From NCBI GenBank assembly GCA_964448285.1, contig CAYUWG010000070.1, positions 1-19,590 on the forward strand: a DNA stretch of 19,590 nt. The letters run 5' to 3'. The translations under genes were made by a program, and so were the position numbers. Source of the DNA: CAYUWG01 sp964448285. GTDB taxonomy: Bacteria; Bacteroidota; Ignavibacteria; SZUA-365. The notes under the pieces are model-generated. The model was not told where the DNA came from and made no database searches. It was given only the letters and a program-made list of their open reading frames with translations. Each line of letters begins with the position of its first letter. Position 1 is the first letter of the stretch. Below, one piece after another: positions 1-6,985 of this stretch.

Positions 1-1413
1 GTTACAGGCAACAACTACCAGTACTCGACTCCGTGGATGATTTACAGCTATGCGGGCTATGGACAAGCGCAACGCGTGCAGAACAACATCTTCCATAGCA
101 CAGGGAATACCTTAGCGGCATATGAGTACATGGTCAATCCACCCGTCACGTATAATAACAACCTGTTCTACACAACCGGTGGAAACTTCGCTTACGGTTA
201 TCATGGCGTAACATGGCAGTTCTATCCGAGCTTCTCCGCTTGGCAGACGGCAACGAACTCGAATCCGAACAGCCAGAACAGAACCGTGACTTTTGCCAAT
301 CCTTCCACGGGTGATCTGCATCTCGCAGGCACATCGAGAAACGACATCTCGATATCGGGGCCGTTGCTTCCGGATATCACCGATGACATCGACGGCGACC
401 CGCGCGTGATTCCGTACCTCGGTGCAGATGAAGCATGCTACATCCTTCCGGGAACCGTTACCGGTCGTTTGGTCGATGGCAACGGTCAGCCCCTTGTCGC
501 ATTCAATTACCCCGGAACGGTGACCGCAGAATACATGATTGCCTATCCGAGCAACGGCTTCACGGCTACGATCACAGTAAACTTCTACGCGATACCATCA
601 CAGACGTTGGCGCATACGTATTCGTTCAACGTGACGAAGCTGCCGAATCAAACCCTGAGCGGCACGCAGGCAGTACCGGTGCCTGCAAACATGAACGCAG
701 GATTCTATCGTGTCGAACTTGTCATGAACACGATGAATTCCTGTGAAGACTTCTTCAACTGGCTTGCCGGATCATACGCGCTTCTGCTGCTCCCACAAGG
801 CGCTGTTCCTTGCATCGTCTGGCCGGGTGATACGGACAACGATGGAATGGTGAACTACGGTGACCGCAATGCACTGAACCGTTATATCCAACTGGCGATG
901 CTTCGTGCTGCCTGGCTCTATGGGCCGGCACGCTATCGCGCAGACGCCGCCAGCAATCCAATGGCATACATCCTTTGGGAAGCGCAGGCTTCCGCTCCAT
1001 GGGCAACACCGGATGGCTGCTACAAGGATACCGATGGCAACGGGATGATCAACAATTTCGATTACTTGGCCATCAAGATCAACTTCATGCGGACGCAAAC
1101 CGGAACGTACAAGTCAAGTGCGTTCTCGCCGGTAACGTTCGATATGGATCAGAACTATCCGAATCCGTTCAATCCGAGCACGTCCATTCGTTACAGCGTG
1201 CCGGAGCGCAGCTCGGTACATCTTGATGTAACGGATATGCTCGGACGCACCGTCGTGACGCTTGTCAGCGGTGAAGTCGCTCAAGGCGTGAGCACCGTCA
1301 CTTTCGATGCATCGGATTTGGCAAGCGGTCAGTACATAGCGACTGTTCGCATGGTCGGTCTCGAATCCGGATTGACCTTCAACAAGTCAATCAAGATGAC
1401 GCTGAACAAGTAA
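1..1413 (+). CDS. Secreted beta-helix protein with dockerin-like repeats and T9SS type A sorting domain (5' partial)
   Basis: The reading frame is open from base 1 with no stop, so the gene starts left of the window; the ATG at 37 is probably internal. The first ~145 residues (NNIF, NNLF, then DLHL and DIDGDPR near the end) read like the last coils of a right-handed parallel beta-helix. A beta-sandwich-like stretch follows. Two aspartate-rich loops, DTDNDGMVNYGD (bases ~829-864) and DTDGNGMINNFD (~1030-1065), have the DxDxDG spacing of dockerin/EF-hand calcium sites. The last ~85 residues hold QNYPNPFNPST and a beta-rich tail ending in K, the type A sorting domain that directs proteins through the type IX secretion system to the cell surface or medium. 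The substrate of the beta-helix part cannot be told from this fragment. The T9SS call is firm; the beta-helix and dockerin calls are from motif appearance. Confidence 0.85.
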   Translation, partial: VTGNNYQYSTPWMIYSYAGYGQAQRVQNNIFHSTGNTLAAYEYMVNPPVTYNNNLFYTTGGNFAYGYHGVTWQFYPSFSAWQTATNSNPNSQNRTVTFANPSTGDLHLAGTSRNDISISGPLLPDITDDIDGDPRVIPYLGADEACYILPGTVTGRLVDGNGQPLVAFNYPGTVTAEYMIAYPSNGFTATITVNFYAIPSQTLAHTYSFNVTKLPNQTLSGTQAVPVPANMNAGFYRVELVMNTMNSCEDFFNWLAGSYALLLLPQGAVPCIVWPGDTDNDGMVNYGDRNALNRYIQLAMLRAAWLYGPARYRADAASNPMAYILWEAQASAPWATPDGCYKDTDGNGMINNFDYLAIKINFMRTQTGTYKSSAFSPVTFDMDQNYPNPFNPSTSIRYSVPERSSVHLDVTDMLGRTVVTLVSGEVAQGVSTVTFDASDLASGQYIATVRMVGLESGLTFNKSIKMTLNK

Positions 1414-1438
1414 CACTCGAACAGCTTTCATCACCCAG

Positions 1439-1467
1439 GAGGCCGTTATGTGACGGCCTCTTTTTTT
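1439..1467 (+). terminator. Rho-independent terminator of the T9SS beta-helix gene
   Basis: A perfect 8-bp stem (GAGGCCGT pairing with ACGGCCTC) with a 6-base loop is followed directly by seven T residues. It lies 26 bases after the stop codon of the upstream gene. Confidence 0.93.
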
Positions 1468-1533
1468 ATATTCTCTTCTCCTCTTTGCGGAAAATCCATC
1501 CACTCTGATTGATCCCTGCCGACACATCCCTCG

Positions 1534-1565
1534 GTTGGATAACCCTTCTCTATCGGCTATTTTGC
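1534..1565 (+). promoter_or_regulatory. Putative promoter of the tRNA-Leu/tig/clpP unit
   Basis: GTTG at 1534-1537 is followed, exactly 20 bases later, by TATTTTGC at 1558-1565. This resembles the Bacteroidota -33 (TTTG) / -7 (TAnnTTTG) promoter. The same spacing and core occur upstream of two other genes in this window (near 6804-6835 and 13883-13914). Transcription would begin about ten bases before the tRNA. It is a pattern match only, without mapped transcription start data. Confidence 0.5.
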
Positions 1566-1582
1566 CATGCCTTTGGGCACGC

Positions 1583-1664
1583 GCGAATGTGGCGAAATTG
1601 GCATACGCGCCAGACTTAGGATCTGGTGGGGAAACCCGTGGGGGTTCGAGTCCCCCCATTCGCA
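1583..1664 (+). tRNA. tRNA-Leu (anticodon UAG)
   Basis: The acceptor stem GCGAATG (1583-1589) pairs perfectly with CATTCGC (1657-1663), with discriminator A at 1664. The anticodon stem CCAGA/TCTGG encloses the loop CTTAGGA with anticodon TAG at 1617-1619, which reads CUA/CUG leucine codons. A long variable arm (TGGGGAAACCCG region) marks a class II tRNA, and the T arm GGGGG-TTCGAGT-CCCCC is canonical. The CCA end is not encoded (CAA follows), so it must be added after transcription. Only 30 bases separate it from the tig start and no terminator lies between, so it is probably cut out of the tig mRNA leader. Confidence 0.96.
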
Positions 1665-1694
1665 CAACGGACAGTTTAACTACAGGAGATTCAT

Positions 1695-3101
1695 TTGGAC
1701 GTATTGATTCACTCAAAGACGAGCGTTGAGCACGAGATAGAAATCGTGGTTTCACCGGAAGAACTTGCGCCGCACTTTGAGAAAGCATATAGAGAGGAAG
1801 CGAAGAATATCACCTTGCCGGGCTTTCGTAAAGGTCGCGCTCCGGTTCAGTTGATAAGGAAGCGTTTTGGAGAAGCAATCGAATATCAGGTCATCGAAAA
1901 ACTCTCGAACGAGTTCTTCAAGCAAGCGGTCGAAGAGCGCGACATCAAACCGATCGGGCAACCAGCTCTTCACGATTTGGAATACAAACCGGGTCTCCCC
2001 CTTACGATTAAAATTTCTTACCAAACAGCGCCTGACGTTGTCGCAGCAGATTACCTCGATATCCCCTTAGAGCGGCTTACCCATGTCGTAACTGATGAAG
2101 AGGTCGAAGATGAAGTCAACTACCTGCGGCAATTGCATCGCACGCTTGAGAATGCCGATCGTGCCGATGAGGAAGGATTCCTCGTCACATGTGATATCCA
2201 GATGCTGAGCAACACTGGTGAGCCACTTCCCGATCAGAATCGAAGCAACGTGAAGTTCGATCTCGGAGATGAAACTCTCAACCGTGATTTGAAAGCGGAA
2301 TTGCTCAACATGCACGCTGGAGACGAGAAGGACATCGAACTCACACATGAGACGAAAGACGGTGAGGAGGACATTGAGCGAGCCCGTGTCCAAGTCAATA
2401 AGATCGAACGGATCATATTACCGGAACTCGATGACGAGTTCGCCAAGCTTGCCTCGCAGGGAAGAGCCGAATCGATGGATGCTCTGCGAAACGATTTGCG
2501 TCGCCGTCTTGAAGAGACATGGCAGAAACGTTATCAGAGCCAACTCGAGAACGATCTGATAAGCCAGATTATCCGCCGAAATCCTGTGGACGTTCCTGAA
2601 TTCATCGTTGAGGAGGTGCTGGATGATTTCGTCAATCAGGTAGCGTATCGCTTCCCCGATAAGAAACTTCCGGATGATTTCAATGCAGATGAATTCAAAG
2701 AACAGCGCCGCGCTGAAGCCGTTGCCGTGGCAAAGTGGATGTTCATCCGGGATAGTATTATCGAGAAGGAAGTGATTAAGCTCGAAGATGCGGACGTAGA
2801 ATCCGTAGCCGAAGAACGCTCTGCGCAACTCGGAATCTCGAAGGAACAGATGATGGATTTCTACAAGAACTCCGCGCAGATGACGAACTCCATTCTCATC
2901 GACAAGCTCATGAAGCACTTAATGAATCATGCATCGATTCGTGATGTCTCAGACGATGATCTCTCCGGGACCGCGATGGCGCCAATGCACATCCATCATC
3001 ACGATGACGATGTGCACGACGAAGATCAACCAGCGGAGGGAGTAACGGACGACAATGATTCTTCAAACGACCCAACAGAAAAGAAAGTAAACGAGGTATA
3101 A
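1695..3101 (+). CDS. tig: Trigger factor, ribosome-associated chaperone and peptidyl-prolyl isomerase
   Basis: This 468-residue protein fits trigger factor (usually 430-470). Trigger factor docks at the ribosomal exit tunnel, shields nascent chains and can isomerise prolyl bonds. The N-terminal ribosome-binding domain carries the signature GFRKGRAP (residues 43-50). A divergent FKBP-like domain lies at about 155-245, followed by the helical C-terminal chaperone domain. The start is TTG at 1695, supported by AGGAG at 1684-1688 six bases upstream; no ATG or GTG fits near it. The C-terminal tail (~428-468) is unusually rich in His and Asp/Glu (HIHHHDDD at 432-439). clpP begins two bases after its stop, the common tig-clpP pairing. 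It is probably co-transcribed with the upstream tRNA-Leu. Confidence 0.96.
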   Translation: MDVLIHSKTSVEHEIEIVVSPEELAPHFEKAYREEAKNITLPGFRKGRAPVQLIRKRFGEAIEYQVIEKLSNEFFKQAVEERDIKPIGQPALHDLEYKPGLPLTIKISYQTAPDVVAADYLDIPLERLTHVVTDEEVEDEVNYLRQLHRTLENADRADEEGFLVTCDIQMLSNTGEPLPDQNRSNVKFDLGDETLNRDLKAELLNMHAGDEKDIELTHETKDGEEDIERARVQVNKIERIILPELDDEFAKLASQGRAESMDALRNDLRRRLEETWQKRYQSQLENDLISQIIRRNPVDVPEFIVEEVLDDFVNQVAYRFPDKKLPDDFNADEFKEQRRAEAVAVAKWMFIRDSIIEKEVIKLEDADVESVAEERSAQLGISKEQMMDFYKNSAQMTNSILIDKLMKHLMNHASIRDVSDDDLSGTAMAPMHIHHHDDDVHDEDQPAEGVTDDNDSSNDPTEKKVNEV

Positions 3102-3103
3102 CA

Positions 3104-3754
3104 GTGTCTTTACTCTATCCGACTTTTGAAAACTTGCACACTCTTCCATCAAATCAGCTTGTCCCGATAGTCGTTGAGCAGACGGGCCGGGGTGAGCGAA
3201 GTTGGGATATTTTTTCCCGGTTACTGCGTGAGAGGATCGTCTTTATCGGAACTCCGATCGACGACTACATTGCAAGTCTCGTCGTAGCACAACTCCTTTT
3301 CCTCGATTCGGAAGATCCTGATAAGGATATCTATCTCTACATCAATAGTCCGGGAGGAAGCGTTACCGCAGGAATGGCCATTTATGACACGATGCAGTAC
3401 GTGCGAAGCGATGTTTCAACGACATGCATTGGGATTGCAGCGAGCATGGCGGCAGTGCTTCTCGCAGGAGGAGCGAAATCGAAACGAATCGCACTCCCGC
3501 ATTCGCGCATCATGATCCATCAGCCAATCGGTGGAACGCAAGGTCAGGCTACCGATATCGAGATTTACACGAAAGAGATGCTTCGTGTACGAGAGGTCCT
3601 GTACCAGATTCTTGCAGAGCACACGGGAAAATCCATTGAACAAATCCATATGGATTCCGAGCGAGATAAGTACATGAGCCCGGATGAAGCAAAGGACTAC
3701 GGATTGATCGATTCGATACTCGTGAAGAAAAGCAAAGTCAGCAGCGAAACGTAA
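3104..3754 (+). CDS. clpP: ATP-dependent Clp protease proteolytic subunit
   Basis: This 216-residue serine protease forms the tetradecameric ClpP chamber that degrades proteins unfolded by a Clp ATPase (ClpX, ClpA or ClpC) in the cytoplasm. The catalytic triad is visible with the family spacing: Ser114 in GIAASMAAV, His139 in RIMIHQPIGG, and Asp188 in DSERDKYMS. YINSPGGSV near residues 79-86 is the conserved oxyanion-hole segment. The start is GTG at 3104, two bases after the tig stop, with GAGG at 3093-3096 as the ribosome site inside the end of tig; the two genes are likely translationally coupled. No clpX follows; a terminator and an unrelated lipoprotein gene do. The protein has full family length and intact active-site residues. 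Confidence 0.98.
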   Translation: MSLLYPTFENLHTLPSNQLVPIVVEQTGRGERSWDIFSRLLRERIVFIGTPIDDYIASLVVAQLLFLDSEDPDKDIYLYINSPGGSVTAGMAIYDTMQYVRSDVSTTCIGIAASMAAVLLAGGAKSKRIALPHSRIMIHQPIGGTQGQATDIEIYTKEMLRVREVLYQILAEHTGKSIEQIHMDSERDKYMSPDEAKDYGLIDSILVKKSKVSSET

Positions 3755-3778
3755 CACCCGACTGCGATCCGTTGAAGA

Positions 3779-3806
3779 TGGAGACTGATTGTTTCCACCT
3801 TTTTTT
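3779..3806 (+). terminator. Rho-independent terminator after clpP
   Basis: A 7-bp stem (TGGAGAC with GTTTCCA, one G-T wobble) with loop TGATT is followed by CC and then seven T residues. It ends the tRNA-Leu/tig/clpP unit about 25 bases past the clpP stop. Confidence 0.8.
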
Positions 3807-3854
3807 CATATTGCGCTGTATGAAAACTGTGAATCCAATACCAGGAGGCGCTTC

Positions 3855-4520
3855 ATGAAAAAGTCGGCAACTCTCATACTTCTGACAGGGGTATCGCTCT
3901 TCTATCAAGGGTGTATCAATTACGAGCAACGGGCTACGATAAACCAAAACGGGGCCGGTGAAATGAACATCCATTACTGGACGAAGGAGAGCGTCGTGGG
4001 CTGGATCTCCGATGGGAAACTTGTCTTCAATGAAGCTGAACTGAAGGATCAGTACGGGTCTAATGCACGCGTAAAAACAGCTACCGTTGAAAGTGTACCT
4101 GATGACTCCACGCGACACGTGCGAGTGAGTTTGGAGTTTGACGACCTGAATAAACTCTCCAATGTTCGTGGATTTCAGGGAACCTCGTACGAATGGAAAA
4201 ACGAAGGCAGCCAGATTGTCTTCACTCAAACGATGGAAGCCAACAGCAGTGCGAACGGTCTCGGACTCGAGGAATATACAGTCACATACACGTATGAGAT
4301 GCCCGGTACCGTGGTCTCGAGCAATGCAACGAGAGTCGATGGCAATACGCTGACGTGGGAATTCCGGCTCCCGGAGCTTTCAAAGAACGTCATGCTTACT
4401 GCGACGATGAACATCGATGGCGGAATAAGTTCGATCCTGTTGCTGATCATTGGCGTAGTCGTGCTTGCAGCCATCAGCCTGCTTGTGATACGAAAACGAA
4501 AAGCGAATCGACAGACGTAA
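3855..4520 (+). CDS. LppM-like lipoprotein with C-terminal membrane helix
   Basis: The start is ATG at 3855, set by AGGAGG at 3843-3848 six bases upstream; an upstream in-frame TTG (3789) would overlap the clpP terminator and is rejected. The 221-residue product has a Lys-Lys N-terminus, a hydrophobic stretch and a cysteine at residue 20 in YQGC, a loose lipobox (Tyr at -3, Gln at -2). The body is beta-rich and opens with NYEQRATINQNGAGEM. A membrane helix lies at about 191-212, followed by a basic RKRKANR tail. This order (lipoprotein signal, beta domain, C-terminal helix) matches the LppM/DUF3153-type family, whose role is not settled outside mycobacteria. Being held at both ends suggests location in the inner membrane facing the periplasm. 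It appears to be a separate single-gene unit. Family assignment is from layout and opening motif only. Confidence 0.75.
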   Translation: MKKSATLILLTGVSLFYQGCINYEQRATINQNGAGEMNIHYWTKESVVGWISDGKLVFNEAELKDQYGSNARVKTATVESVPDDSTRHVRVSLEFDDLNKLSNVRGFQGTSYEWKNEGSQIVFTQTMEANSSANGLGLEEYTVTYTYEMPGTVVSSNATRVDGNTLTWEFRLPELSKNVMLTATMNIDGGISSILLLIIGVVVLAAISLLVIRKRKANRQT

Positions 4521-4541
4521 AAAAACCGGCTGAGCGCCGGT
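4519..4541 (-). terminator. Rho-independent terminator of the minus-strand T9SS gene
   Basis: On the minus strand ACCGGC, loop GCTCA, GCCGGT is followed by a run of T residues (A4519-A4525 on plus). It lies 26 bases past the minus-strand stop codon. Its T run overlaps the TAA stop of the convergent plus-strand gene. No T run follows the stem on the plus strand, so it should be one-directional. Confidence 0.85.
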
Positions 4542-4566
4542 GTTCGATTCAATCCGTCATCGACCG

Positions 4567-6780
4567 TTATTTCAACAGAACCATTTTCTTCGAAAGCGTT
4601 CTTGTCGTGGTCTTCAGTTGGTAGTAATACAATCCGCTCGAAAGCCGTGAGCCATCGAACTTCACGGAATGGTTACCCGGCTCGTGTTTCCCTTGTAGCA
4701 GGACCTCGAGTTCCTGACCAAGTGCATTGACAACCTTCAAAGTGATATACTCGGCTTCCGGCAGGTAAAACTGAATGGCAGTCTCGGGGTTGAAGGGGTT
4801 CGGATAGTTCTGGTACAAAGTGACTTCGCCCGGTGTGACGACCGGCTCTGTAGATACCATCACATAAAGGAGATCTTTTCTCTTCAAAGCCGAGAAGATG
4901 TTGAAGGAGGTATAATCCAGTCTGATGATATCAACCGGTTGAATCGAACCGTAGCTCGGATTATCCGCATGAACGACATAATCACCTGGAGGCAATCCAG
5001 ATATAGAATATCCGCCAGTAGAATCAGTGATGGCATAACCGATCACTTCGCCGCTCGAGACTCTTTCCGCGAAGAGAAGTGTGCCCACTGCCGGGAATCT
5101 TCCGTTCTGCGTTTGAACTTCCACTTGCCCATAGATCGTCCCGACACCCGTTGCGCGCGTTTGCTGCAATGGGAAGTCGATGTTTTGCACCGTTCCATTC
5201 GGTGTGATGCCATCACTTTCAGCCGAGACGGTCGTTCCCTTTTCGGCTTTGTAATACAGCGGTGCTAATCCTCTGTCAACCGGGATAGCGAGCACACTAT
5301 ACGTTTTGGTTGAGAGTAAATTGTCGAACTGATAGTAGCCGCTTTCGTCACTCAACGTCGATCGATATTGCCGGTATGTGTGCCCACCGCCTGCGCCTCG
5401 CTTCAGTTCGGGATCGATCAAAACGACAATGGCTTGCTTGTTCACACTGTTTTCAGCACTCAGAACTTCTCCGACGATACGGTTTTCCGTCTTTGCCGAT
5501 GAAGTAAGCGTATAGTTTACATCGGTCAATCCATCCTGAACGCGAAATGATCTCGCTTCCAATGCGTTCGTTGGTGTTGCGGACGGGTGGTTCGCATTGA
5601 AGCTCGTGAGGTACCCGTTTTTCGAGACGATGGAATAATACGACTTGCCGACTTCGAGAAATGCTTCGTACTGTCCGGTTGCGTCAGAGTACACCATGGT
5701 ATCGACACGGAACTGCTCGACGAAACCGGGATTCGAGATAACGGAAGTATCGCCGATATGAATGAATCGACTTTTCTTGACGAATGAAACCGAGACTCCC
5801 GCGACGGGTTGATTGTTCGTATCCAGAATCTTTCCTGCGACGAGCGTCGGCTTGCCCGGTGCGGTGAGCAAATAGAAGTCATACGTAAGTGTGTCGCCTT
5901 CGACAAGTGTTCGAGGCGTCACATCCTTAAGTGTTTGACCGAGGCTGTACCACTGCGGGACGAAGTTATCGGACCGCGGTTTTGCATATGCGTAGATCTC
6001 GCCTGCCTGAACGTTGTTCAGAAGGAATCGTCCAAGAGAATCGGTCGTGGTTTCATACGACATTGCGTCCGCCACCTGGAACACCCGAACGATCGTCTGC
6101 GGCAACGGCTGATTGTTCACCGAGCGCACGACGCCTTTCACCGTACCGGGCTTAGTCGAAACGAGAATGCTGAACTCCTGAACACCGATCGACTTGGTGA
6201 CTTTATGCGTCGCGACGAGTGTGACGTTGTATTGCCCTGCTTTGAGCGGTCGCCAGTAGAGAGTCGTGATGATACCGCCGGAGATGGAGTTCAACTCCAT
6301 GCCGTCAGGTTTCTTTCCGCCGAACGCGTACTCGATATCTTCCGGTCTGCTCGTTTCAACTCTCGGGAAGTACCAGTAATCGCTTCCGATATGAGCCGTC
6401 GTCGGCGGGATCGAGGTAAACTTCAATCCGCTCGGTGGAGGTGTGACGAGAACGTGGATGTCTTTCCAACCAACATCACCTTGCGCATATGCTTCAAGCC
6501 CATAAATGTATCGCGTACCCGGAACGACATTGCTGCTGTGATCGACGTATTGTCTGGCCGTCGAAGAATAAATCTCTGCCAGCATCTGCATATTCCCGAA
6601 AGAAGTTCCACGGTAAACCGCGTACTTCGAAATGATAATCCCTTGCGGGCTTGTCCACTTCAGTACGACGTCGCCATAGACCGTGATTTCATACGAGAGG
6701 CTGTCGATCACGATTTGGCTCTGTACCGGCACGGCGAGCGCGATAAAAAGAGAGAGGCTTATGTAAAACTTTCGGTTCAC
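4567..6780 (-). CDS. Secreted multidomain T9SS cargo protein with FN3-like and carboxypeptidase-regulatory-like domains
   Basis: The 737-residue protein begins with a Sec signal peptide (residues 1-22, MNRKFYISLS then a hydrophobic core, ending VQSQ). A fibronectin type III-like domain (~25-115) is followed by a putative-Ig/cadherin-like domain (~118-208). Four carboxypeptidase regulatory-like beta-sandwich repeats follow (about 212-305, 312-425, 433-540 and 547-635), recognisable by phrases such as VKGVVRSVNNQPL and SGYYQFDNL. The last ~86 residues (QNYPNPFNPETA to a terminal K) form a type A T9SS sorting domain. No catalytic domain is visible, so it is probably a surface adhesive or structural protein. 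The start is GTG at 6780: an in-frame stop lies four codons upstream, and a downstream start would remove the signal peptide. It has no clear Shine-Dalgarno site. A promoter candidate lies just upstream and a terminator follows. Confidence 0.85.
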   Translation of the reverse strand: MNRKFYISLSLFIALAVPVQSQIVIDSLSYEITVYGDVVLKWTSPQGIIISKYAVYRGTSFGNMQMLAEIYSSTARQYVDHSSNVVPGTRYIYGLEAYAQGDVGWKDIHVLVTPPPSGLKFTSIPPTTAHIGSDYWYFPRVETSRPEDIEYAFGGKKPDGMELNSISGGIITTLYWRPLKAGQYNVTLVATHKVTKSIGVQEFSILVSTKPGTVKGVVRSVNNQPLPQTIVRVFQVADAMSYETTTDSLGRFLLNNVQAGEIYAYAKPRSDNFVPQWYSLGQTLKDVTPRTLVEGDTLTYDFYLLTAPGKPTLVAGKILDTNNQPVAGVSVSFVKKSRFIHIGDTSVISNPGFVEQFRVDTMVYSDATGQYEAFLEVGKSYYSIVSKNGYLTSFNANHPSATPTNALEARSFRVQDGLTDVNYTLTSSAKTENRIVGEVLSAENSVNKQAIVVLIDPELKRGAGGGHTYRQYRSTLSDESGYYQFDNLLSTKTYSVLAIPVDRGLAPLYYKAEKGTTVSAESDGITPNGTVQNIDFPLQQTRATGVGTIYGQVEVQTQNGRFPAVGTLLFAERVSSGEVIGYAITDSTGGYSISGLPPGDYVVHADNPSYGSIQPVDIIRLDYTSFNIFSALKRKDLLYVMVSTEPVVTPGEVTLYQNYPNPFNPETAIQFYLPEAEYITLKVVNALGQELEVLLQGKHEPGNHSVKFDGSRLSSGLYYYQLKTTTRTLSKKMVLLK

Positions 6781-6985
6781 GAAAGGCTGAGTTTATCCGG
6801 GGCTAAATTTAGAGAGACTTGTAACGTTTTGCAATAAGATTCTTTCAGTTTTTCTAAAAGCTCTACTTTAAATGTCTCCGAAAGCGTGCCAACAACTCAA
6901 TGCCTTTTTCGAATGATTTTCACACCTTGAACTGAGTTGCGACAGCATTTGGTCATGCATATTACGCCCCAGCGTCAAAATACCG
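6781..6985. other. Intergenic region between two minus-strand genes
   Basis: This 205-base gap separates the stop of the giant regulator from the GTG of the T9SS gene. It is AT-richer than its flanks. Apart from the promoter candidate at 6804-6835 I see no RNA gene, repeat or clear terminator for the regulator gene. Confidence 0.6.
6804..6835 (-). promoter_or_regulatory. Putative promoter of the minus-strand T9SS cargo gene
   Basis: On the minus strand ATTG (6835-6832) is followed after exactly 20 bases by TAAATTTA (6811-6804). The GTG start lies 23 bases downstream, giving a short leader. Spacing and core match the candidates at 1534-1565 and 13883-13914. Confidence 0.45.

Noticed and set aside
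3789..3854. Upstream TTG start for the LppM-like lipoprotein
   Set aside because: It would begin inside the clpP terminator loop and bury the signal peptide; AGGAGG is correctly placed for the ATG at 3855.
5809..6837. 342-codon plus-strand open frame
   Set aside because: It lies antisense to the T9SS cargo gene, is Arg/Cys/His-rich and shows no family features; the minus-strand frame has a signal peptide, domains and a sorting tail.
6875..6890. Possible sigma-54 promoter (TGGCAC on the minus strand) upstream of the T9SS gene
   Set aside because: The -24-like TGGCACG is present, but the -12 position reads CGGA instead of TTGC, so the essential GC is missing.
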